Translations under genes and position numbers: made by a program
Notes under the pieces: model-generated
Told to the model about the DNA's origin: nothing
The model's input: the letters and a program-made list of their open reading frames with translations, nothing else
Database searches by the model: none
Assembly: GCF_001039475.1 (NCBI RefSeq)
Contig: NZ_LELK01000004.1
Span: forward strand, 1,343,086-1,407,085
Source: Guptibacillus hwajinpoensis
GTDB lineage: Bacteria; Bacillota; Bacilli; Bacillales; Guptibacillaceae
Direction: 5' to 3'
DNA length: 64,000 bases
Part shown: piece by piece, positions 10,130 to 20,635 of the stretch
Layout: each line of letters starts with the position of its first letter
Position numbering within the stretch: the stretch's first letter is position 1

Positions 10130-10948
10130 GTGAAGATGAAAAAGAAATGGAGTTTTCTTACCGCATTAATGTTAACGTTTGTTCTTGTTCTTACTGCATG
10201 TGGTGGAAATGAGTCTTCTAGTGGGTCTGAAGGATCTGAAGAATCTGATGGTCTAGAGCTTACAGAAGATGGTAAATTCAGTTATGTTGTGTCAGGGGAG
10301 TTTCCTCCTTTTAGTACCGTTGATGAAAACGGTGATCTTGACGGTTTTGACGTTGCAGTAGGTAAAGCTATTGCAGAAAAAATAGGACTTGAACCAGCAG
10401 TTGAGAAATTCAAATTTAGTGGTATGGTTTCAGCTATTCAATCAGGACGATATGATGCGGCCGTAGCTAGTCATACGATTACAGATGAGCGTAAAGAAGC
10501 GGTCAACTTTAGTGAACCTTACTATTATTCAGGCCCCGTGCTCTATGTACAGCCTGGAAGTGACATTACGAGTGTAGAAGATCTTTCTGATAAAGATGTA
10601 GCTGTTTCAAAAGGCTCCACTTACGAGAAATCAGCACAGGAATATACAGATAAAATTTCGAATTATGACAGTGATCAGACTGCTCTTCGTGCATTGAGCG
10701 AAGGAAAGCACGATGCTGTTATTACAGATGACATTACTGGTAAACAAGCAATTGAAGAAGGATTTAAGATCGAAAAAGTAGAGCAACTTGGTACTAGTGA
10801 ACAGGCCGTTGCAATTAAGAAGGAAAATGCTAACCTTCTTGAAGCTGTAAATAAGGCGTTGCAGGAACTGAAGGAAGATGGAACGCTTAAAGAACTTAGT
10901 GAGGAATACATCAAAGTAGACATCACCCAGAATCCTGACAGCGAGTAA
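10130..10948 (+). CDS. Amino-acid ABC transporter substrate-binding lipoprotein
   Basis: This 272-residue extracellular binding protein has a basic, hydrophobic signal sequence ending in the lipobox 'LTAC'|GG, so the mature protein should be lipid-anchored at Cys. A Ser/Glu-rich linker leads to a family-3 (SBP_bac_3) domain with 'GEFPPFSTVDENGDLDGFDVAVGKAIAEKIGL'-type features: the segment starting 'GEFPPFS' and the 'GFDVAVGKAIAE' motif. Polar amino acids are the usual ligands, but specificity cannot be read here. The start may be the GTG given or the ATG at 10136; both lie near AAGGGGG. It heads an operon with a permease and ATPase. Confidence 0.9.
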   Translation: MKMKKKWSFLTALMLTFVLVLTACGGNESSSGSEGSEESDGLELTEDGKFSYVVSGEFPPFSTVDENGDLDGFDVAVGKAIAEKIGLEPAVEKFKFSGMVSAIQSGRYDAAVASHTITDERKEAVNFSEPYYYSGPVLYVQPGSDITSVEDLSDKDVAVSKGSTYEKSAQEYTDKISNYDSDQTALRALSEGKHDAVITDDITGKQAIEEGFKIEKVEQLGTSEQAVAIKKENANLLEAVNKALQELKEDGTLKELSEEYIKVDITQNPDSE

Positions 10949-10950
10949 GG

Positions 10951-10985
10951 AAAAGGAATGTGTGCTTTTGCGCACATTCCTTTTT
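10951..10985 (+). terminator. Intercistronic terminator/attenuator within the ABC operon
   Basis: A stem of about 15 bp (GGAATGTG.../...CACATTCC, with one wobble) has a TTTT loop and ends in five T. It lies between the binding-protein gene and the permease gene, where partial termination would leave excess binding protein. Confidence 0.85.
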
Positions 10986-11015
10986 AACCTATGCTACAGA
11001 ACTCTAAGGAGCTGA

Positions 11016-11681
11016 TTGCACTTGCCAACTTTTGGTCATTTTATAGAGACATTATTAAATAGCTATCCTGTATTTTTTGAAGGACTATGGCTAACGATAC
11101 GAGTTACATTCGTATCGGTACTAATTGCCGTTTTTATTGGACTCTTCTTTGCCTTATTTAAGATTTCACAATCTAAGATACTAAACTGGATTGCGAACAT
11201 ATACATTGCGGTTATTCGAGGGACTCCTCTTATCGTCCAAATTTTCATTTTCTATTTTGGATTAACTGAATTTAATATTCCGAAATTCTGGGCAGCATCA
11301 ATTGGACTAGCCTTACATAATGGTGCTTATATAGCAGAGATTTTCCGAGGATCGATTCAATCGATTGATAAAGGTCAAATGGAAGCAGGGCGTTCTCTTG
11401 GAATGAGTCATACGCTTGCTATGAGACGAATTATTTTGCCACAGGCGTTTCGAAGAGCACTGCCACCGCTTGGGAACCAGTTTATTATCGGTCTAAAAGA
11501 TTCTTCCCTAGCTGCATTCATCGCACTCCCAGAGCTGTTCAGCGTGGCAACAACGCAGGGGGCAAGGACGTTTGATGAAATGACGTACCTACTCATTGTC
11601 GCTGTATATTATCTCGTTCTTGTTCTAATCTTTACGCTACTTGTTAACCTGCTTGAAAAAAGATTATCCGCTAGTGATTAA
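11016..11681 (+). CDS. Amino-acid ABC transporter permease
   Basis: This 221-residue membrane protein has about five transmembrane segments. It carries the His/Glu/Gln-type permease EAA loop 'EIFRGSIQSIDKGQMEAGRS' around residues 107-126, which docks on the ATPase. It belongs to the HisM/GlnP family (BPD_transp_1). The start is a TTG after AAGGAG; a second TTG six bases on is equally spaced, so the N-terminus is uncertain by two residues. It lies between the substrate-binding protein and the ATPase of the same importer. Confidence 0.92.
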   Translation: MHLPTFGHFIETLLNSYPVFFEGLWLTIRVTFVSVLIAVFIGLFFALFKISQSKILNWIANIYIAVIRGTPLIVQIFIFYFGLTEFNIPKFWAASIGLALHNGAYIAEIFRGSIQSIDKGQMEAGRSLGMSHTLAMRRIILPQAFRRALPPLGNQFIIGLKDSSLAAFIALPELFSVATTQGARTFDEMTYLLIVAVYYLVLVLIFTLLVNLLEKRLSASD

Positions 11682-11702
11682 GAGATAAGAGAGGTGCTAT
11701 GT

Positions 11703-12443
11703 ATGGGAGAAAAAGCAGAAATGATTCGAGTAGAGAAACTGAATAAATCCTTCGGTGATCTTCATGTTCTCAAAGATATTGACCTTGAAGTAAATGAAAG
11801 TGATGTTGTTGTTTTAATTGGAGCGAGTGGTTCTGGGAAGAGCACGTTACTCCGCTGCATGAACTTTCTTGAAATCAAAAACAGCGGCAATGTTATTATC
11901 GAAGGGGAGACCATTGATCCTAAGAATAATGATCTTAACAAAGTAAGGCAGCGAGTAGGAATGGTGTTTCAACATTTCAATCTGTTTCCTCACAAATCAG
12001 TATTGGATAATGTTATTGAAGCACCGCTTACCGTTAAGAAATTGAAACGTGCAGATGCTGTGAAAGAAGGGAAAGAACTACTTGCCAAAGTAGGGCTTGC
12101 TGACAAAGCAGATGTTTATCCTAATAAACTCTCAGGAGGACAGAAGCAGCGTGTAGCAATTGCTCGGTCACTAGCTATGAAGCCAGATATCATGTTGTTT
12201 GATGAGCCAACATCAGCACTAGATCCTGAACTTGTTGGTGAAGTGCTCTCGACTATGAAGTCATTAGCCAAAGAGGGAATGACTATGGTGGTGGTAACGC
12301 ATGAAATGGGATTTGCTCGAGAAGTAGGTGACTGGGTTGTTTATATGCACGATGGTAGGATTGTTGAGAAAGGTCATCCGAATGATATCTTCAATGAGCC
12401 TAAGGAGCAGCGCACACAGGACTTTTTAAGTTCTATCCTATAG
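11703..12443 (+). CDS. Amino-acid ABC transporter ATP-binding protein
   Basis: The 246-residue ATPase shows Walker A 'GASGSGKST', the Q-loop '[10 protein letters not shown]', signature 'LSGGQKQR', Walker B '[14 protein letters not shown]' and H-loop 'VTHEM'. This is the GlnQ/HisP type that energises polar amino-acid uptake. A GTG nine bases upstream overlaps the GAGAGG ribosome site, so the ATG 8 bases after that site is preferred. A strong bidirectional terminator follows. Confidence 0.93.
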   Translation: MGEKAEMIRVEKLNKSFGDLHVLKDIDLEVNESDVVVLIGASGSGKSTLLRCMNFLEIKNSGNVIIEGETIDPKNNDLNKVRQRVGMVFQHFNLFPHKSVLDNVIEAPLTVKKLKRADAVKEGKELLAKVGLADKADVYPNKLSGGQKQRVAIARSLAMKPDIMLFDEPTSALDPELVGEVLSTMKSLAKEGMTMVVVTHEMGFAREVGDWVVYMHDGRIVEKGHPNDIFNEPKEQRTQDFLSSIL

Positions 12444-12477
12444 AAAAAGTAAGGAGCAATTGCTCCTTACTTTTTTT
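12444..12477. terminator. Bidirectional terminator between the ABC operon and the convergent ysxD-like gene
   Basis: AAAAAGTAAGGAGCA and TGCTCCTTACTTTTT form a perfect inverted repeat with A and T tracts on both sides. It serves converging transcripts and overlaps the last codons of the minus-strand gene. Confidence 0.9.
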
Positions 12478-12943
12478 TCATTACTAGATAAATACCTACT
12501 GCAATTAAAGCGACAGGCCAGAAATTCCCAACGAAAGAAAATGTAGTCGCAAGCCATGTTTCAAGACCTGTATAGAGAAGTTCGATAATAGATATAGCAA
12601 GCAAGATAAGCCCTGGAATAAGTCCACTCTTTTTGGTTTTATAATATGTCACTAGGTAGGCTGCACTTAATAGTAATGTGTACATTCCCCAGCTTTGTGG
12701 CCATATGGCTAGTTTGTTAACAAAATAAAGGTGAAGGCCAAGTCCAAGAAGGAGTACACCTGGGAATAACATAGGCCCTTCTTTTGAAATGAAGCCCTGG
12801 ATAATCATAGCTGCGCCAATAACAATTAAAATCACTTGCCAGTTCATTAACTGATCTGAATAAGGTAAGCTGAGTGTTTGAAAAAGATAATAAAGTCCAA
12901 TCGCGATAAATAATACTCCTGGAAAAACACTTTGACGTTTCAA
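12467..12943 (-). CDS. ysxD: Multi-pass membrane protein, YsxD-like
   Basis: This 158-residue protein has about six hydrophobic helices and a short basic C-terminus ('LVMKKK'). Two stretches resemble the LiaI/LiaF transmembrane repeat ('FPGVLFIAIGLYYLF' and 'FPGVLLLGLGLHLYF'). The start is a TTG (MKRQSVFPG...) 7 bases after AGGAGG; the longer reading would run through the ribosome site. Its position between engB and hemA suggests B. subtilis ysxD, an integral membrane protein of unknown function. That orthology rests on position, length and topology only. Confidence 0.6.
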   Translation of the reverse strand: MKRQSVFPGVLFIAIGLYYLFQTLSLPYSDQLMNWQVILIVIGAAMIIQGFISKEGPMLFPGVLLLGLGLHLYFVNKLAIWPQSWGMYTLLLSAAYLVTYYKTKKSGLIPGLILLAISIIELLYTGLETWLATTFSFVGNFWPVALIAVGIYLVMKKK

Positions 12944-13090
12944 TTCAAATCCTCCTAATGTCAAAAAAACTCATTTTTTGCTATACAATTGATTTTCTGG
13001 TACATTAATAGTTGTATGACTACTAATAATATACAAAGAAAATACTTTATTCATCATATCATAATTGCTTTCATAGTCTGTTCACATTTA

Positions 13091-13122
13091 TTGACTCTGT
13101 GAGTTTTATCACATGTTAGAAT
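13091..13122 (+). promoter_or_regulatory. Possible promoter of the hem operon
   Basis: TTGACT at 13091-13096 and a TGn-extended TAGAAT at 13114-13122 precede hemA. The 20-base spacing is long, so the extended -10 may act alone. No clear PerR box was seen, although hemA is PerR-controlled in B. subtilis. Confidence 0.35.
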
Positions 13123-13178
13123 AAAGGTAGACGATAGTTATAAAAGAGGAATTGCTAACAATTTTTGGGGGTGGAACG

Positions 13179-14552
13179 ATGCACATCCTGGTCGTAGGGT
13201 TGAACCACAAAACAGCCCCTGTTGAAATACGAGAGAAACTTTCATTTCAGGAGAACGATCTGCCTGAAGCTTTAGATAAGTTGCGTCACTCTAAAAGTAT
13301 TCTAGAAGCTGTTGTTCTGTCGACATGTAACCGTACAGAGTTATATGTAGTAGCAGATCAGCTTCATACAGGGAGATATTATTCAAAGGCCTTTCTATCT
13401 GAGTGGTTTGGAATCGAAAAAGAAGAATTCTCACCATATCTTGTTATTCGTGAAAATGATGCTGCAACGGAACATCTTTACCGTGTAGCCTCAGGACTCG
13501 ACTCACTTGTTATTGGTGAAACGCAAATACTAGGACAAGTTCGAGATGCATTCTTACTTGCACAAGAGTCGCAAACAACTGGTACAATTTTCAATCAGCT
13601 GTTCAAACAAGCGGTAACGCTTGCGAAGCGCTCTCATTCTGAAACGGAAATTGGGGAGAATGCAGTTTCAGTGAGTTATGCGGCTGTTGAACTAGCGAAG
13701 AAGATTTTTGGTGGACTTCAAAACAAACACGTTGTGATTCTTGGCGCCGGTAAAATGGGGGAGCTAACAGCAAAACATCTCCAAAGTAACGGTGTAGATC
13801 AAGTAACGGTTGTTAACCGAACGCTTGAAAAAGCAACAGAACTAGCTTCACGGTTTAATGGACAGGCTCGTTCGATGGATGAGGTCAATACTGCTCTTCT
13901 TGATGCGGATATTTTAATCAGTTCAACCGGGTCTACAAATTACGTTTTGACAGAAGATAATGTTAAACCATTGCTCAAAAAGCGCAGAGGTCGACCATTA
14001 TTTATGGTGGATATCGCAGTACCAAGAGATTTAGATCCATCGTTAAACAACATGGATTCGGTTTTCTTGTACGATATTGATGATCTTGAGGGAATTGTCG
14101 AAACAAACATTGCAGAGCGTATGAAAGAGGCAGAGAAGATCGAGCTAATGATTGAGGAAGATCTTGTTCAGTTCAGAGAGTGGCTTAATACACTTGGAGT
14201 TGTTCCTATGATTACAGCTCTTCGCTCTAAAGCTTTATCAATTCAAGCTGAAACGATGAAAAGCATCGAACGTAAGCTTCCGGATCTATCTGATCGAGAA
14301 CGCAAAGTATTAAGCAAACATACGAAAAGCATAGTGAACCAGCTGCTACGTGATCCTATTGTTCGAGTAAAGGAAATGGCTGCAGAGCCAAATGCTGAAG
14401 AGTCGCTTGAAATTTTCACCAAAATCTTTGCGATTGAGGAAGAGATTGAAAGAGAACTTCATAAGCAGCGAGTGAAGGAGAACGAAGAGAAAAGACAGCA
14501 TGAATCCGTTAACTACTCCCCTTTATTACAGGCATCGCAGTTGCGCTCCTAG
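13179..14552 (+). CDS. hemA: Glutamyl-tRNA reductase
   Basis: The 457-residue enzyme reduces glutamyl-tRNA(Glu) to glutamate-1-semialdehyde with NADPH, the first step of the C5 haem pathway. The catalytic cysteine is in '[10 protein letters not shown]' (near residue 50), the NADPH-binding loop is '[16 protein letters not shown]', and the C-terminal dimerisation helices are present. The ATG after GGGGGTGG gives the canonical '[21 protein letters not shown]'-type start (first residues [14 protein letters not shown]). It heads the hemAXCDBL operon. Confidence 0.96.
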   Translation: MHILVVGLNHKTAPVEIREKLSFQENDLPEALDKLRHSKSILEAVVLSTCNRTELYVVADQLHTGRYYSKAFLSEWFGIEKEEFSPYLVIRENDAATEHLYRVASGLDSLVIGETQILGQVRDAFLLAQESQTTGTIFNQLFKQAVTLAKRSHSETEIGENAVSVSYAAVELAKKIFGGLQNKHVVILGAGKMGELTAKHLQSNGVDQVTVVNRTLEKATELASRFNGQARSMDEVNTALLDADILISSTGSTNYVLTEDNVKPLLKKRRGRPLFMVDIAVPRDLDPSLNNMDSVFLYDIDDLEGIVETNIAERMKEAEKIELMIEEDLVQFREWLNTLGVVPMITALRSKALSIQAETMKSIERKLPDLSDRERKVLSKHTKSIVNQLLRDPIVRVKEMAAEPNAEESLEIFTKIFAIEEEIERELHKQRVKENEEKRQHESVNYSPLLQASQLRS

Positions 14553-14569
14553 GAGAGGAGACATGAGTT

Positions 14570-15397
14570 GTGACGAACGCCAGCTGGCTTTATGATATAA
14601 CAATTTTACTTTATTCTCTTAGTGTATTGGGATATTTCATTGATTTCTTGCAAAACAACCGGAGAGCAAATCAGTTTGCTTTCTGGTTGCTTTCTATTGT
14701 CTGGGTGCTACAAACAGCCTTTCTAGTTATGCAAATTATTGAGATTGGCGGATTCCCGATTTTAACACCTTTTGAAGGGTTATTTTTTTATGCGTGGGTA
14801 ATTGTATCGCTCTCGCTACTTATTAATTGGTTTTTCAGAGTCGACTTTTTTGTTTTCTTTGCAAATGTACTCGGTTTCAGTATTATGGCCATCAACCTGT
14901 TTGCAACGAGAGAACAGGCTTCTAGTTTGCTGACAGAACAGTTAATGTCTGAGCTTTCGATCATTCATATTACAATGGCGTTTCTATCTTATGGGGCATT
15001 TTCGCTATCATTTATCTTCTCCGTAATGTATTTGATTGTCTATCAAATGCTTAAAGGTAAAAAGTGGAGCAAGCGTTTGAGAAGGTTTGGCGATTTATCT
15101 CAGCTCGAAAAGCTATCGTATTTATGTAGTGTTCTAGGTGTTCCTCTTCTGCTACTAAGTCTAATTCTAGGAATTGTTTGGGCTCTGTTAAAAGTTGATC
15201 AATTTAGCTTACTGGATTCCAAAGTTATTATTTCATTTTTCGTGCTCATCGCGTATAGCACGTACTTATATCAAAAAGTTGCCAGAGATATGGAAGGAAA
15301 GTCACTTGCTATGTGGAACATTGCCGCGTTTCTAATTGTCTTGGTAAATGTGTTCTTCTCCGGTACGTTCTCTGACTTCCATTTCTGGTATGTCTAA
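14570..15397 (+). CDS. hemX: HemX, membrane protein controlling HemA level (CcsA-like fold)
   Basis: This 275-residue protein has about eight transmembrane helices and belongs to the cytochrome-c assembly (CcsA/HemX) family. The family-type tryptophan-rich stretch is degenerate. In B. subtilis HemX lowers the steady-state level of HemA; that role is inferred here from synteny. The start is GTG, 9 bases after AGGAG, and the gene begins 17 bases past the hemA stop. Confidence 0.9.
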   Translation: MTNASWLYDITILLYSLSVLGYFIDFLQNNRRANQFAFWLLSIVWVLQTAFLVMQIIEIGGFPILTPFEGLFFYAWVIVSLSLLINWFFRVDFFVFFANVLGFSIMAINLFATREQASSLLTEQLMSELSIIHITMAFLSYGAFSLSFIFSVMYLIVYQMLKGKKWSKRLRRFGDLSQLEKLSYLCSVLGVPLLLLSLILGIVWALLKVDQFSLLDSKVIISFFVLIAYSTYLYQKVARDMEGKSLAMWNIAAFLIVLVNVFFSGTFSDFHFWYV

Positions 15398-15424
15398 GAA
15401 ACACCAAAGGTTGGAGGAAAAATC

Positions 15425-16357
15425 ATGCGGAAAATCATTGTTGGTTCAAGAAGAAGTAAACTTGCTATCACCCAAACAAAATGGGTTATCAGCAAACTAA
15501 AGGAGTTAAACCCTGGGTTTGATTTTGAAATAAAAGAAATTGTTACACGTGGTGATCAGATACTAGACGTTACTCTTTCTAAGGTAGGCGGAAAAGGTCT
15601 TTTTGTTAAAGAAATTGAAGATGCTATGTTAAAAGGTGAGATTGACATGGCTGTTCATAGTATGAAGGATATGCCGTCCGTTCTTCCTGAAGGTCTTACA
15701 ATTGGTTGTATTCCTGAACGTGAAGATTATAGAGACGTTATTATATCTGAATCTAAGAAAACGTTTAGAGAACTTCCTGAGGGTGCGATTATTGGAACAA
15801 GTAGTCTAAGGCGTGGTGCTCAGCTGAAAGCGATTCGTCCGGATGTTGAGATTAAGTGGATACGCGGGAATATTGACACACGTATTCGTAAACTGACAGA
15901 TGAAGATTATGATGCAATCGTGTTAGCAGCTGCAGGTCTTCACCGTATGGGATGGTCTAAAGAGGTTGTAACGGAATATCTAGATCCTGATCTTTGTGTA
16001 CCAGCTGTTGGCCAGGGTGCTCTTTCAATTGAATGTCGTGAGAGTGACGATGAATTGCTTGGCATCCTTGACAAATTGAATGATGACGTTACGAAAAAAA
16101 CGGTTCTCGCAGAGCGATCATTTCTTCACACACTTGAGGGAGGATGTCAGGTTCCAATTGCAGGACACGCGATTCTTCATGATGACGATTCAGTAACTGT
16201 AACTGGTCTAGTAGGTGAACCGGATGGCTCCATTATTATTAAAGAGATGGAGTCTGGGAATGATCCTATAGAGGTTGGCCATACGCTTGCGCTTAAAATG
16301 AAAGAACAAGGTGCTAAAGATATTCTCGATCGTGTGAAAGAAGATCTAGATCAATGA
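15425..16357 (+). CDS. hemC: Porphobilinogen deaminase (hydroxymethylbilane synthase)
   Basis: The 310-residue enzyme joins four porphobilinogen molecules into hydroxymethylbilane. The N-terminus '[18 protein letters not shown]', the substrate loop 'VHSMKDMP' and the cofactor-attachment cysteine in '[13 protein letters not shown]' are all present. The ATG follows GGAGGAAA. The stop overlaps the start of hemD. Confidence 0.96.
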   Translation: MRKIIVGSRRSKLAITQTKWVISKLKELNPGFDFEIKEIVTRGDQILDVTLSKVGGKGLFVKEIEDAMLKGEIDMAVHSMKDMPSVLPEGLTIGCIPEREDYRDVIISESKKTFRELPEGAIIGTSSLRRGAQLKAIRPDVEIKWIRGNIDTRIRKLTDEDYDAIVLAAAGLHRMGWSKEVVTEYLDPDLCVPAVGQGALSIECRESDDELLGILDKLNDDVTKKTVLAERSFLHTLEGGCQVPIAGHAILHDDDSVTVTGLVGEPDGSIIIKEMESGNDPIEVGHTLALKMKEQGAKDILDRVKEDLDQ

Positions 16358-17109
16358 TGTCTCCGCTCTCAGGGAAGCGTGTATTAGTCACGAGAGCTCG
16401 GGAGCAGGCAGCGGCTTTCACGAAATTAATTAACGAACGTGGAGGGCTTTCTGTTGAAATCCCTCTTATTTCTTTCGAACCTCGGAATGACATTCTAAAG
16501 TCGATTGAAGTAGAAAAGTACCACTGGATTCTTTTTACTAGTGCGAACGGTGTTAGATTCTTCTTTCAACACTCAACCTTACCAAAAAACAGTAAAGTTG
16601 GTGCAGTAGGAACGAAAACAGCGAAGGTGCTTGAGAAGTATGGTGTTCAAATTGATCTTCTGCCAGAGGACTTCATCGCAGAAGGACTAGTTGCGGCGAT
16701 GTCTAGATATACTTTCACAGGAGAGAAGATTCTACTTCCTAGGGGGAATCTTGGTCGTGATGAACTTCCTGAGCAGTTAAGTGAATTAGGGTATGACGTA
16801 ACTGATTTACCTATCTATAATACGGTGATTCCTCAAGGTTCAGGAGCGGCGCTGGAAAAAGTAGCTGATGAACAGGCGTTGGATGTCATAACGTTCACAT
16901 CTTCTTCAACGGTTCATCACTTTATGCAGCTTCTTGAAGCGAAGAATTTGAAAGATCGGTTTAAAGGGATCACAATAGTAGTAATAGGGCCCATCACAGC
17001 AGAAACGCTACTGTCCTATGGTTTTCATCCCCATGTCGTACCAGAAAAATATACAATTGAAGGGATGCTCGAAAGTCTCGAGCAGTACTTTCAACAATTG
17101 GGAGGATAA
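16354..17109 (+). CDS. hemD: Uroporphyrinogen-III synthase
   Basis: This 251-residue bilobed enzyme closes and rearranges hydroxymethylbilane into uroporphyrinogen III. The family is poorly conserved. Visible signatures are the N-terminal '[12 protein letters not shown]', '[13 protein letters not shown]' and the C-terminal '[12 protein letters not shown]'. It overlaps hemC by 4 bases; the second ATG at 16357 is an alternative start. Position within the hem operon supports the call. Confidence 0.92.
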   Translation: MMSPLSGKRVLVTRAREQAAAFTKLINERGGLSVEIPLISFEPRNDILKSIEVEKYHWILFTSANGVRFFFQHSTLPKNSKVGAVGTKTAKVLEKYGVQIDLLPEDFIAEGLVAAMSRYTFTGEKILLPRGNLGRDELPEQLSELGYDVTDLPIYNTVIPQGSGAALEKVADEQALDVITFTSSSTVHHFMQLLEAKNLKDRFKGITIVVIGPITAETLLSYGFHPHVVPEKYTIEGMLESLEQYFQQLGG

Positions 17110-17114
17110 CAACA

Positions 17115-18092
17115 ATGGAAAAAGGCAACTTTCGCCGTCATCGTCGCTTAAGACGCTCAGATTCAATGAGATCTCTCGTTAGAGAGACGTATTTACATAA
17201 AGAAGATTTAATCTATCCGATTTTTGCTGTAGAGGAAGACAATGTGAAACGTGAAATCGCATCTATGCCAGGTGTTTATCATTATTCACTTGATCGCTTA
17301 AATGAAGAAGTAAGAGAAGTTGTTGATCTAGGAATTCAGTCTATCATGATGTTTGGCGTACCGGATCACAAGGATGCAGTAGGCTCGGAAGCATACTGTG
17401 ATACAGGTATTGTTCAGCGCGCTATTAAGCAAATTAAAGAAGAGTTTCCTGATCTAACCGTTATTGCGGATACATGTCTCTGTCAGTATACCGACCATGG
17501 TCATTGTGGTGTCATTGAAGACGGTTATGTGCAAAATGACCAATCTCTAGATTTGTTAACACAAACGGCCGTTTCTCAAGCCAAAGCTGGTGCTGATATG
17601 ATTGCTCCATCGAATATGATGGATGGATTTGTTTCAGCTATACGAAAGGGACTTGATGAAGCAGGGTTTGTAGATGTTCCAATCATGAGCTACGCTGTTA
17701 AATTCTCTTCAGCATTCTATGGTCCATTCCGTGATGCTGCTCATAGTACACCACAATTTGGTGATCGTAAAACGTATCAGATGGATCCTGCCAATCGTCT
17801 TGAAGCGATTAGAGAAGCTGAAAGCGACATTGAAGAAGGTGCAGACTTCTTAATGGTGAAACCTGCTCTAGCCTATCTTGATATCATCCGTGAACTGAAA
17901 GACCGTTTTCCACTTCCAATGGTTGCATATAACGTTAGTGGGGAATACGCAATGATAAAAGCAGCAAGTCAAAACGGTTGGCTTAATGAGGAAGAAGTTG
18001 TACTCGAAAAGCTTACTAGTATGAAACGAGCAGGAGCAGATCTTATTATTACGTATTTTGCAAAAGATGCTGCTCGCATGCTTAATCAATAG
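17115..18092 (+). CDS. hemB: Delta-aminolevulinic acid dehydratase (porphobilinogen synthase)
   Basis: The 325-residue enzyme condenses two 5-aminolevulinate molecules. The zinc-site cysteine cluster '[13 protein letters not shown]' (near residue 120) marks it as a Zn-type enzyme. The two Schiff-base lysines lie in '[16 protein letters not shown]' and '[12 protein letters not shown]'. GGAGG ends hemD and serves as the ribosome site, with 5 bases between the genes. Confidence 0.96.
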   Translation: MEKGNFRRHRRLRRSDSMRSLVRETYLHKEDLIYPIFAVEEDNVKREIASMPGVYHYSLDRLNEEVREVVDLGIQSIMMFGVPDHKDAVGSEAYCDTGIVQRAIKQIKEEFPDLTVIADTCLCQYTDHGHCGVIEDGYVQNDQSLDLLTQTAVSQAKAGADMIAPSNMMDGFVSAIRKGLDEAGFVDVPIMSYAVKFSSAFYGPFRDAAHSTPQFGDRKTYQMDPANRLEAIREAESDIEEGADFLMVKPALAYLDIIRELKDRFPLPMVAYNVSGEYAMIKAASQNGWLNEEEVVLEKLTSMKRAGADLIITYFAKDAARMLNQ

Positions 18093-18116
18093 CATAATTC
18101 GAAAGGGGCATAACGA

Positions 18117-19403
18117 ATGGGTAACTATAGTCGTTCGAAAGAAGCGTTTAAGGAAGCATCTAAAGTAATGCCTGGCGGAGTAAATAGCCCAGTGAGAGCA
18201 TTTAAATCTGTTGGTATGGATCCTGTTTTTATGGAAAAAGGAAAAGGATCTAAGATTTACGATATCGATCAAAACGAATACATCGATTACGTCCTATCAT
18301 ATGGACCTCTTATTCTAGGTCATGCAGATGATCAAGTAGTCGAAAAACTGAAAAGTGTAACAGAGCTAGGGACAAGTTTTGGCGCACCGAGTACTTATGA
18401 AACGAAACTAGCCGAACTAGTGATTGAGCGAGTTCCATCAATTGAAATCGTTCGAATGGTGAATTCAGGAACAGAGGCGACAATGAGTGCTTTGCGCCTT
18501 GCAAGAGGGTATACAGGACGAAATAAAATCCTTAAGTTCGAGGGTTGCTATCACGGTCATGGAGATTCTCTTCTCATTAAAGCTGGCTCCGGTGTTGCTA
18601 CATTAGGTCTACCTGACAGCCCAGGTGTACCTGAAGGTGTTGCTCAAAACACGATTACCGTGCCGTATAATGATCTTGAGAGCCTTCGCTATGCGTTCAA
18701 TGAATTTGGAGATGACATTGCAGGCGTCATTATTGAACCGGTTGCAGGAAACATGGGCGTTGTTCCACCACAGCCTGGATATCTTGAAGAAATTCGAAAA
18801 ATCACAGAAGATAATGGTACATTACTTATTTTTGATGAAGTAATGACTGGATTCCGTGTTGGATATAACTGTGCACAGGGCCATTATAATGTAACGCCTG
18901 ATCTAACTTGCCTCGGTAAAGTAATTGGTGGTGGACTTCCTGTAGGTGCCTATGGTGGTAAAAAGGAAATCATGGACCATATTGCTCCGAACGGTCCAAT
19001 TTATCAAGCAGGTACACTAAGCGGAAATCCTCTTGCAATGACAGCAGGATACGAAACTCTGGCTCAATTAACACCTGAAAGTTATGAGGAGTTTGAACGA
19101 AAAGCAGAGCGTCTCGGAGAAGGATTATCTAAGGCTGCAGCTAAATACAACATTCCACATACAGTTAATCGTGCAGGATCAATGGTCGGTTTCTTCTTTA
19201 CAGATAAAGATGTTATCAATTTTGAGACAGCATCATCTTCTAATTTAGAGCACTTTACAGCCTATTTTAAAGAAATGCTGGATCAAGGTATTTCCCTTCC
19301 TCCATCGCAATTTGAAGGAATGTTCTTATCAACGGCTCATTCTGAACACGACATTGATGAAACAATTGCAGCTGCTGAAGCAGCGTTCTCTAAGCTAGTA
19401 TAA
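18117..19403 (+). CDS. hemL: Glutamate-1-semialdehyde 2,1-aminomutase
   Basis: This 428-residue class-III PLP aminotransferase converts glutamate-1-semialdehyde to 5-aminolevulinate, completing the HemA reaction. It shows '[16 protein letters not shown]', '[16 protein letters not shown]', the cofactor Asp in '[12 protein letters not shown]' and the PLP lysine in '[16 protein letters not shown]'. It is the last gene of the hem operon and is followed by a strong terminator. Confidence 0.96.
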   Translation: MGNYSRSKEAFKEASKVMPGGVNSPVRAFKSVGMDPVFMEKGKGSKIYDIDQNEYIDYVLSYGPLILGHADDQVVEKLKSVTELGTSFGAPSTYETKLAELVIERVPSIEIVRMVNSGTEATMSALRLARGYTGRNKILKFEGCYHGHGDSLLIKAGSGVATLGLPDSPGVPEGVAQNTITVPYNDLESLRYAFNEFGDDIAGVIIEPVAGNMGVVPPQPGYLEEIRKITEDNGTLLIFDEVMTGFRVGYNCAQGHYNVTPDLTCLGKVIGGGLPVGAYGGKKEIMDHIAPNGPIYQAGTLSGNPLAMTAGYETLAQLTPESYEEFERKAERLGEGLSKAAAKYNIPHTVNRAGSMVGFFFTDKDVINFETASSSNLEHFTAYFKEMLDQGISLPPSQFEGMFLSTAHSEHDIDETIAAAEAAFSKLV

Positions 19404-19409
19404 ATCAAT

Positions 19410-19446
19410 AAAAAGCTGTCAGCCTACTGTGCTGACAGCTTTTTTT
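19410..19446 (+). terminator. Terminator of the hem operon
   Basis: AAAGCTGTCAGC and GCTGACAGCTTT pair perfectly around CTACTGT and are followed by a T run. It begins 7 bases after the hemL stop. Confidence 0.93.
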
Positions 19447-19494
19447 CTTTGGTGTTTTGTTAGCGTTGTTTCATTACTTTCTAAATTGAATTAG

Positions 19495-19522
19495 ACATAT
19501 TTCTTCGAATAGTTCATACATG
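19495..19522 (+). promoter_or_regulatory. Candidate sigma-E promoter of spoVID
   Basis: ACATATT (19495-19501) contains the ATA core of the sigma-E -35. Thirteen bases later CATACATG (19515-19522) matches CATACANT except at the last base. B. subtilis spoVID is known to be sigma-E dependent. Confidence 0.55.
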
Positions 19523-19559
19523 TGTAATGTATGGATAATGTTTGAAAGGAGGAGAAAGC

Positions 19560-20594
19560 ATGCCTGAAGGCTCATATTTGCATTTCTCCGTGGAGGAGCA
19601 GGTCTGGTTAAAGAAAGGACAGGAAGTTGAAGAGGTGTTGTCCATCTCCCTAGATCCTGAAATTTCAATTGAAGAGTACGAGGACTATGTTGCCGTTAAG
19701 GGGTGTTTATACCTTTCAGGAGAGTATCTTCAACGTGACTACAATGATGATAGCGATGAACCTGAAAATGAGGCATCTGCTTATCGCTCCATTCATGAAG
19801 TTCATGTTCGAGAAGATGGTACAGCATCAATCGGTCACCGTTTCCCTGTCGATATAACGATCCCTGCAAGTAGAGTTAGAAGCTTAGATGAAATCTATGT
19901 AACGGTTGATACGTTTGATTATACGTTGAACGAAACGAACTGTCTTCAGTTGAAAGCGGATATTTCTATTAGTGGCATTCAAGGTGACGAGAAACGATCT
20001 GAGTATGAGACGTACAGTGAAGAAAATGATTCAGTTGATGAGAATGTAGAAGCGGATAGTGATGAGACGGAAGAAACGGAAGAAACTGTTTGGGAGAATG
20101 ATGTGAAGTACGTCGATGATCGTGAAGAGGAATCTTCGGATTTTGCTCACCAGTTACGATCACCTCAGGTTGATATGAGGGCTAAGGCAGAGCGCTATCT
20201 AGCGAATCTTTTGGATCAAGAAAATTATGAAGAAGGTCAAGAACCAACTTATGACTTTCTAACAAGAATGGCTAGACAAATAGAGGATTCAAATTTCTAT
20301 CCTTCTGAACAACCTGCAATGGAAGAACCAAACAACTACGATGATGTGGAAGAAGATACTGTGGAAAAACCGCAGCGCAGCCGTGAAGAAAACGCACTTT
20401 ATTTGACGAGTATGCTTACAAAGGAAGAAGAACAGTTCTCGAGAATGAAAATGTGCATCATTCAGCCTGGAGATTCATTAACAGAAATTGCAGAGCGCTA
20501 CCGTGTACTCCCAAGTCACCTTGCTCGAGTGAATAGACTTGAGGAAGATGAAGTGAAAGAAGGTCAGATCTTATATATTCCTGTAAACCGCTAG
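19560..20594 (+). CDS. spoVID: SpoVID, coat morphogenetic protein with C-terminal LysM
   Basis: The 344-residue protein starts 'MPEGSYLHFSVEEQVWLKKGQEV', here given only as MPEGSYLHFSVEEQVW, the conserved SpoVID N-terminal domain (about 1-135). A long acidic Glu/Asp-rich linker follows (about 140-290), and a LysM domain ends the protein ('CIIQPGDSLTEIAERY'). It drives encasement of the spore surface in the mother cell and partners with SafA, encoded at 50905. It is much shorter than the B. subtilis protein (about 575 residues), chiefly through a shorter linker. The start is the ATG after AGGAGG; the longer reading runs through the ribosome site. Confidence 0.92.
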   Translation: MPEGSYLHFSVEEQVWLKKGQEVEEVLSISLDPEISIEEYEDYVAVKGCLYLSGEYLQRDYNDDSDEPENEASAYRSIHEVHVREDGTASIGHRFPVDITIPASRVRSLDEIYVTVDTFDYTLNETNCLQLKADISISGIQGDEKRSEYETYSEENDSVDENVEADSDETEETEETVWENDVKYVDDREEESSDFAHQLRSPQVDMRAKAERYLANLLDQENYEEGQEPTYDFLTRMARQIEDSNFYPSEQPAMEEPNNYDDVEEDTVEKPQRSREENALYLTSMLTKEEEQFSRMKMCIIQPGDSLTEIAERYRVLPSHLARVNRLEEDEVKEGQILYIPVNR

Positions 20595-20612
20595 CAATTT
20601 GATTTAGTTCAA

Positions 20613-20635
20613 CCCCACCCCAAAGAAGGGTGGGG
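20613..20635 (+). other. Intercistronic stem-loop without T tract
   Basis: CCCCACCC and GGGTGGGG pair perfectly around CAAAGAA just after spoVID. No T run follows, so it is not a typical terminator. It sits directly before the AAAGGGG ribosome site of the next gene and could stabilise the upstream mRNA or compete for that site. Confidence 0.6.

Noticed and set aside
12965-13150. PerR box in front of hemA
   Set aside because: AT-rich sequence is present, but no 15-base TTATAAT-type inverted repeat of adequate quality was found.
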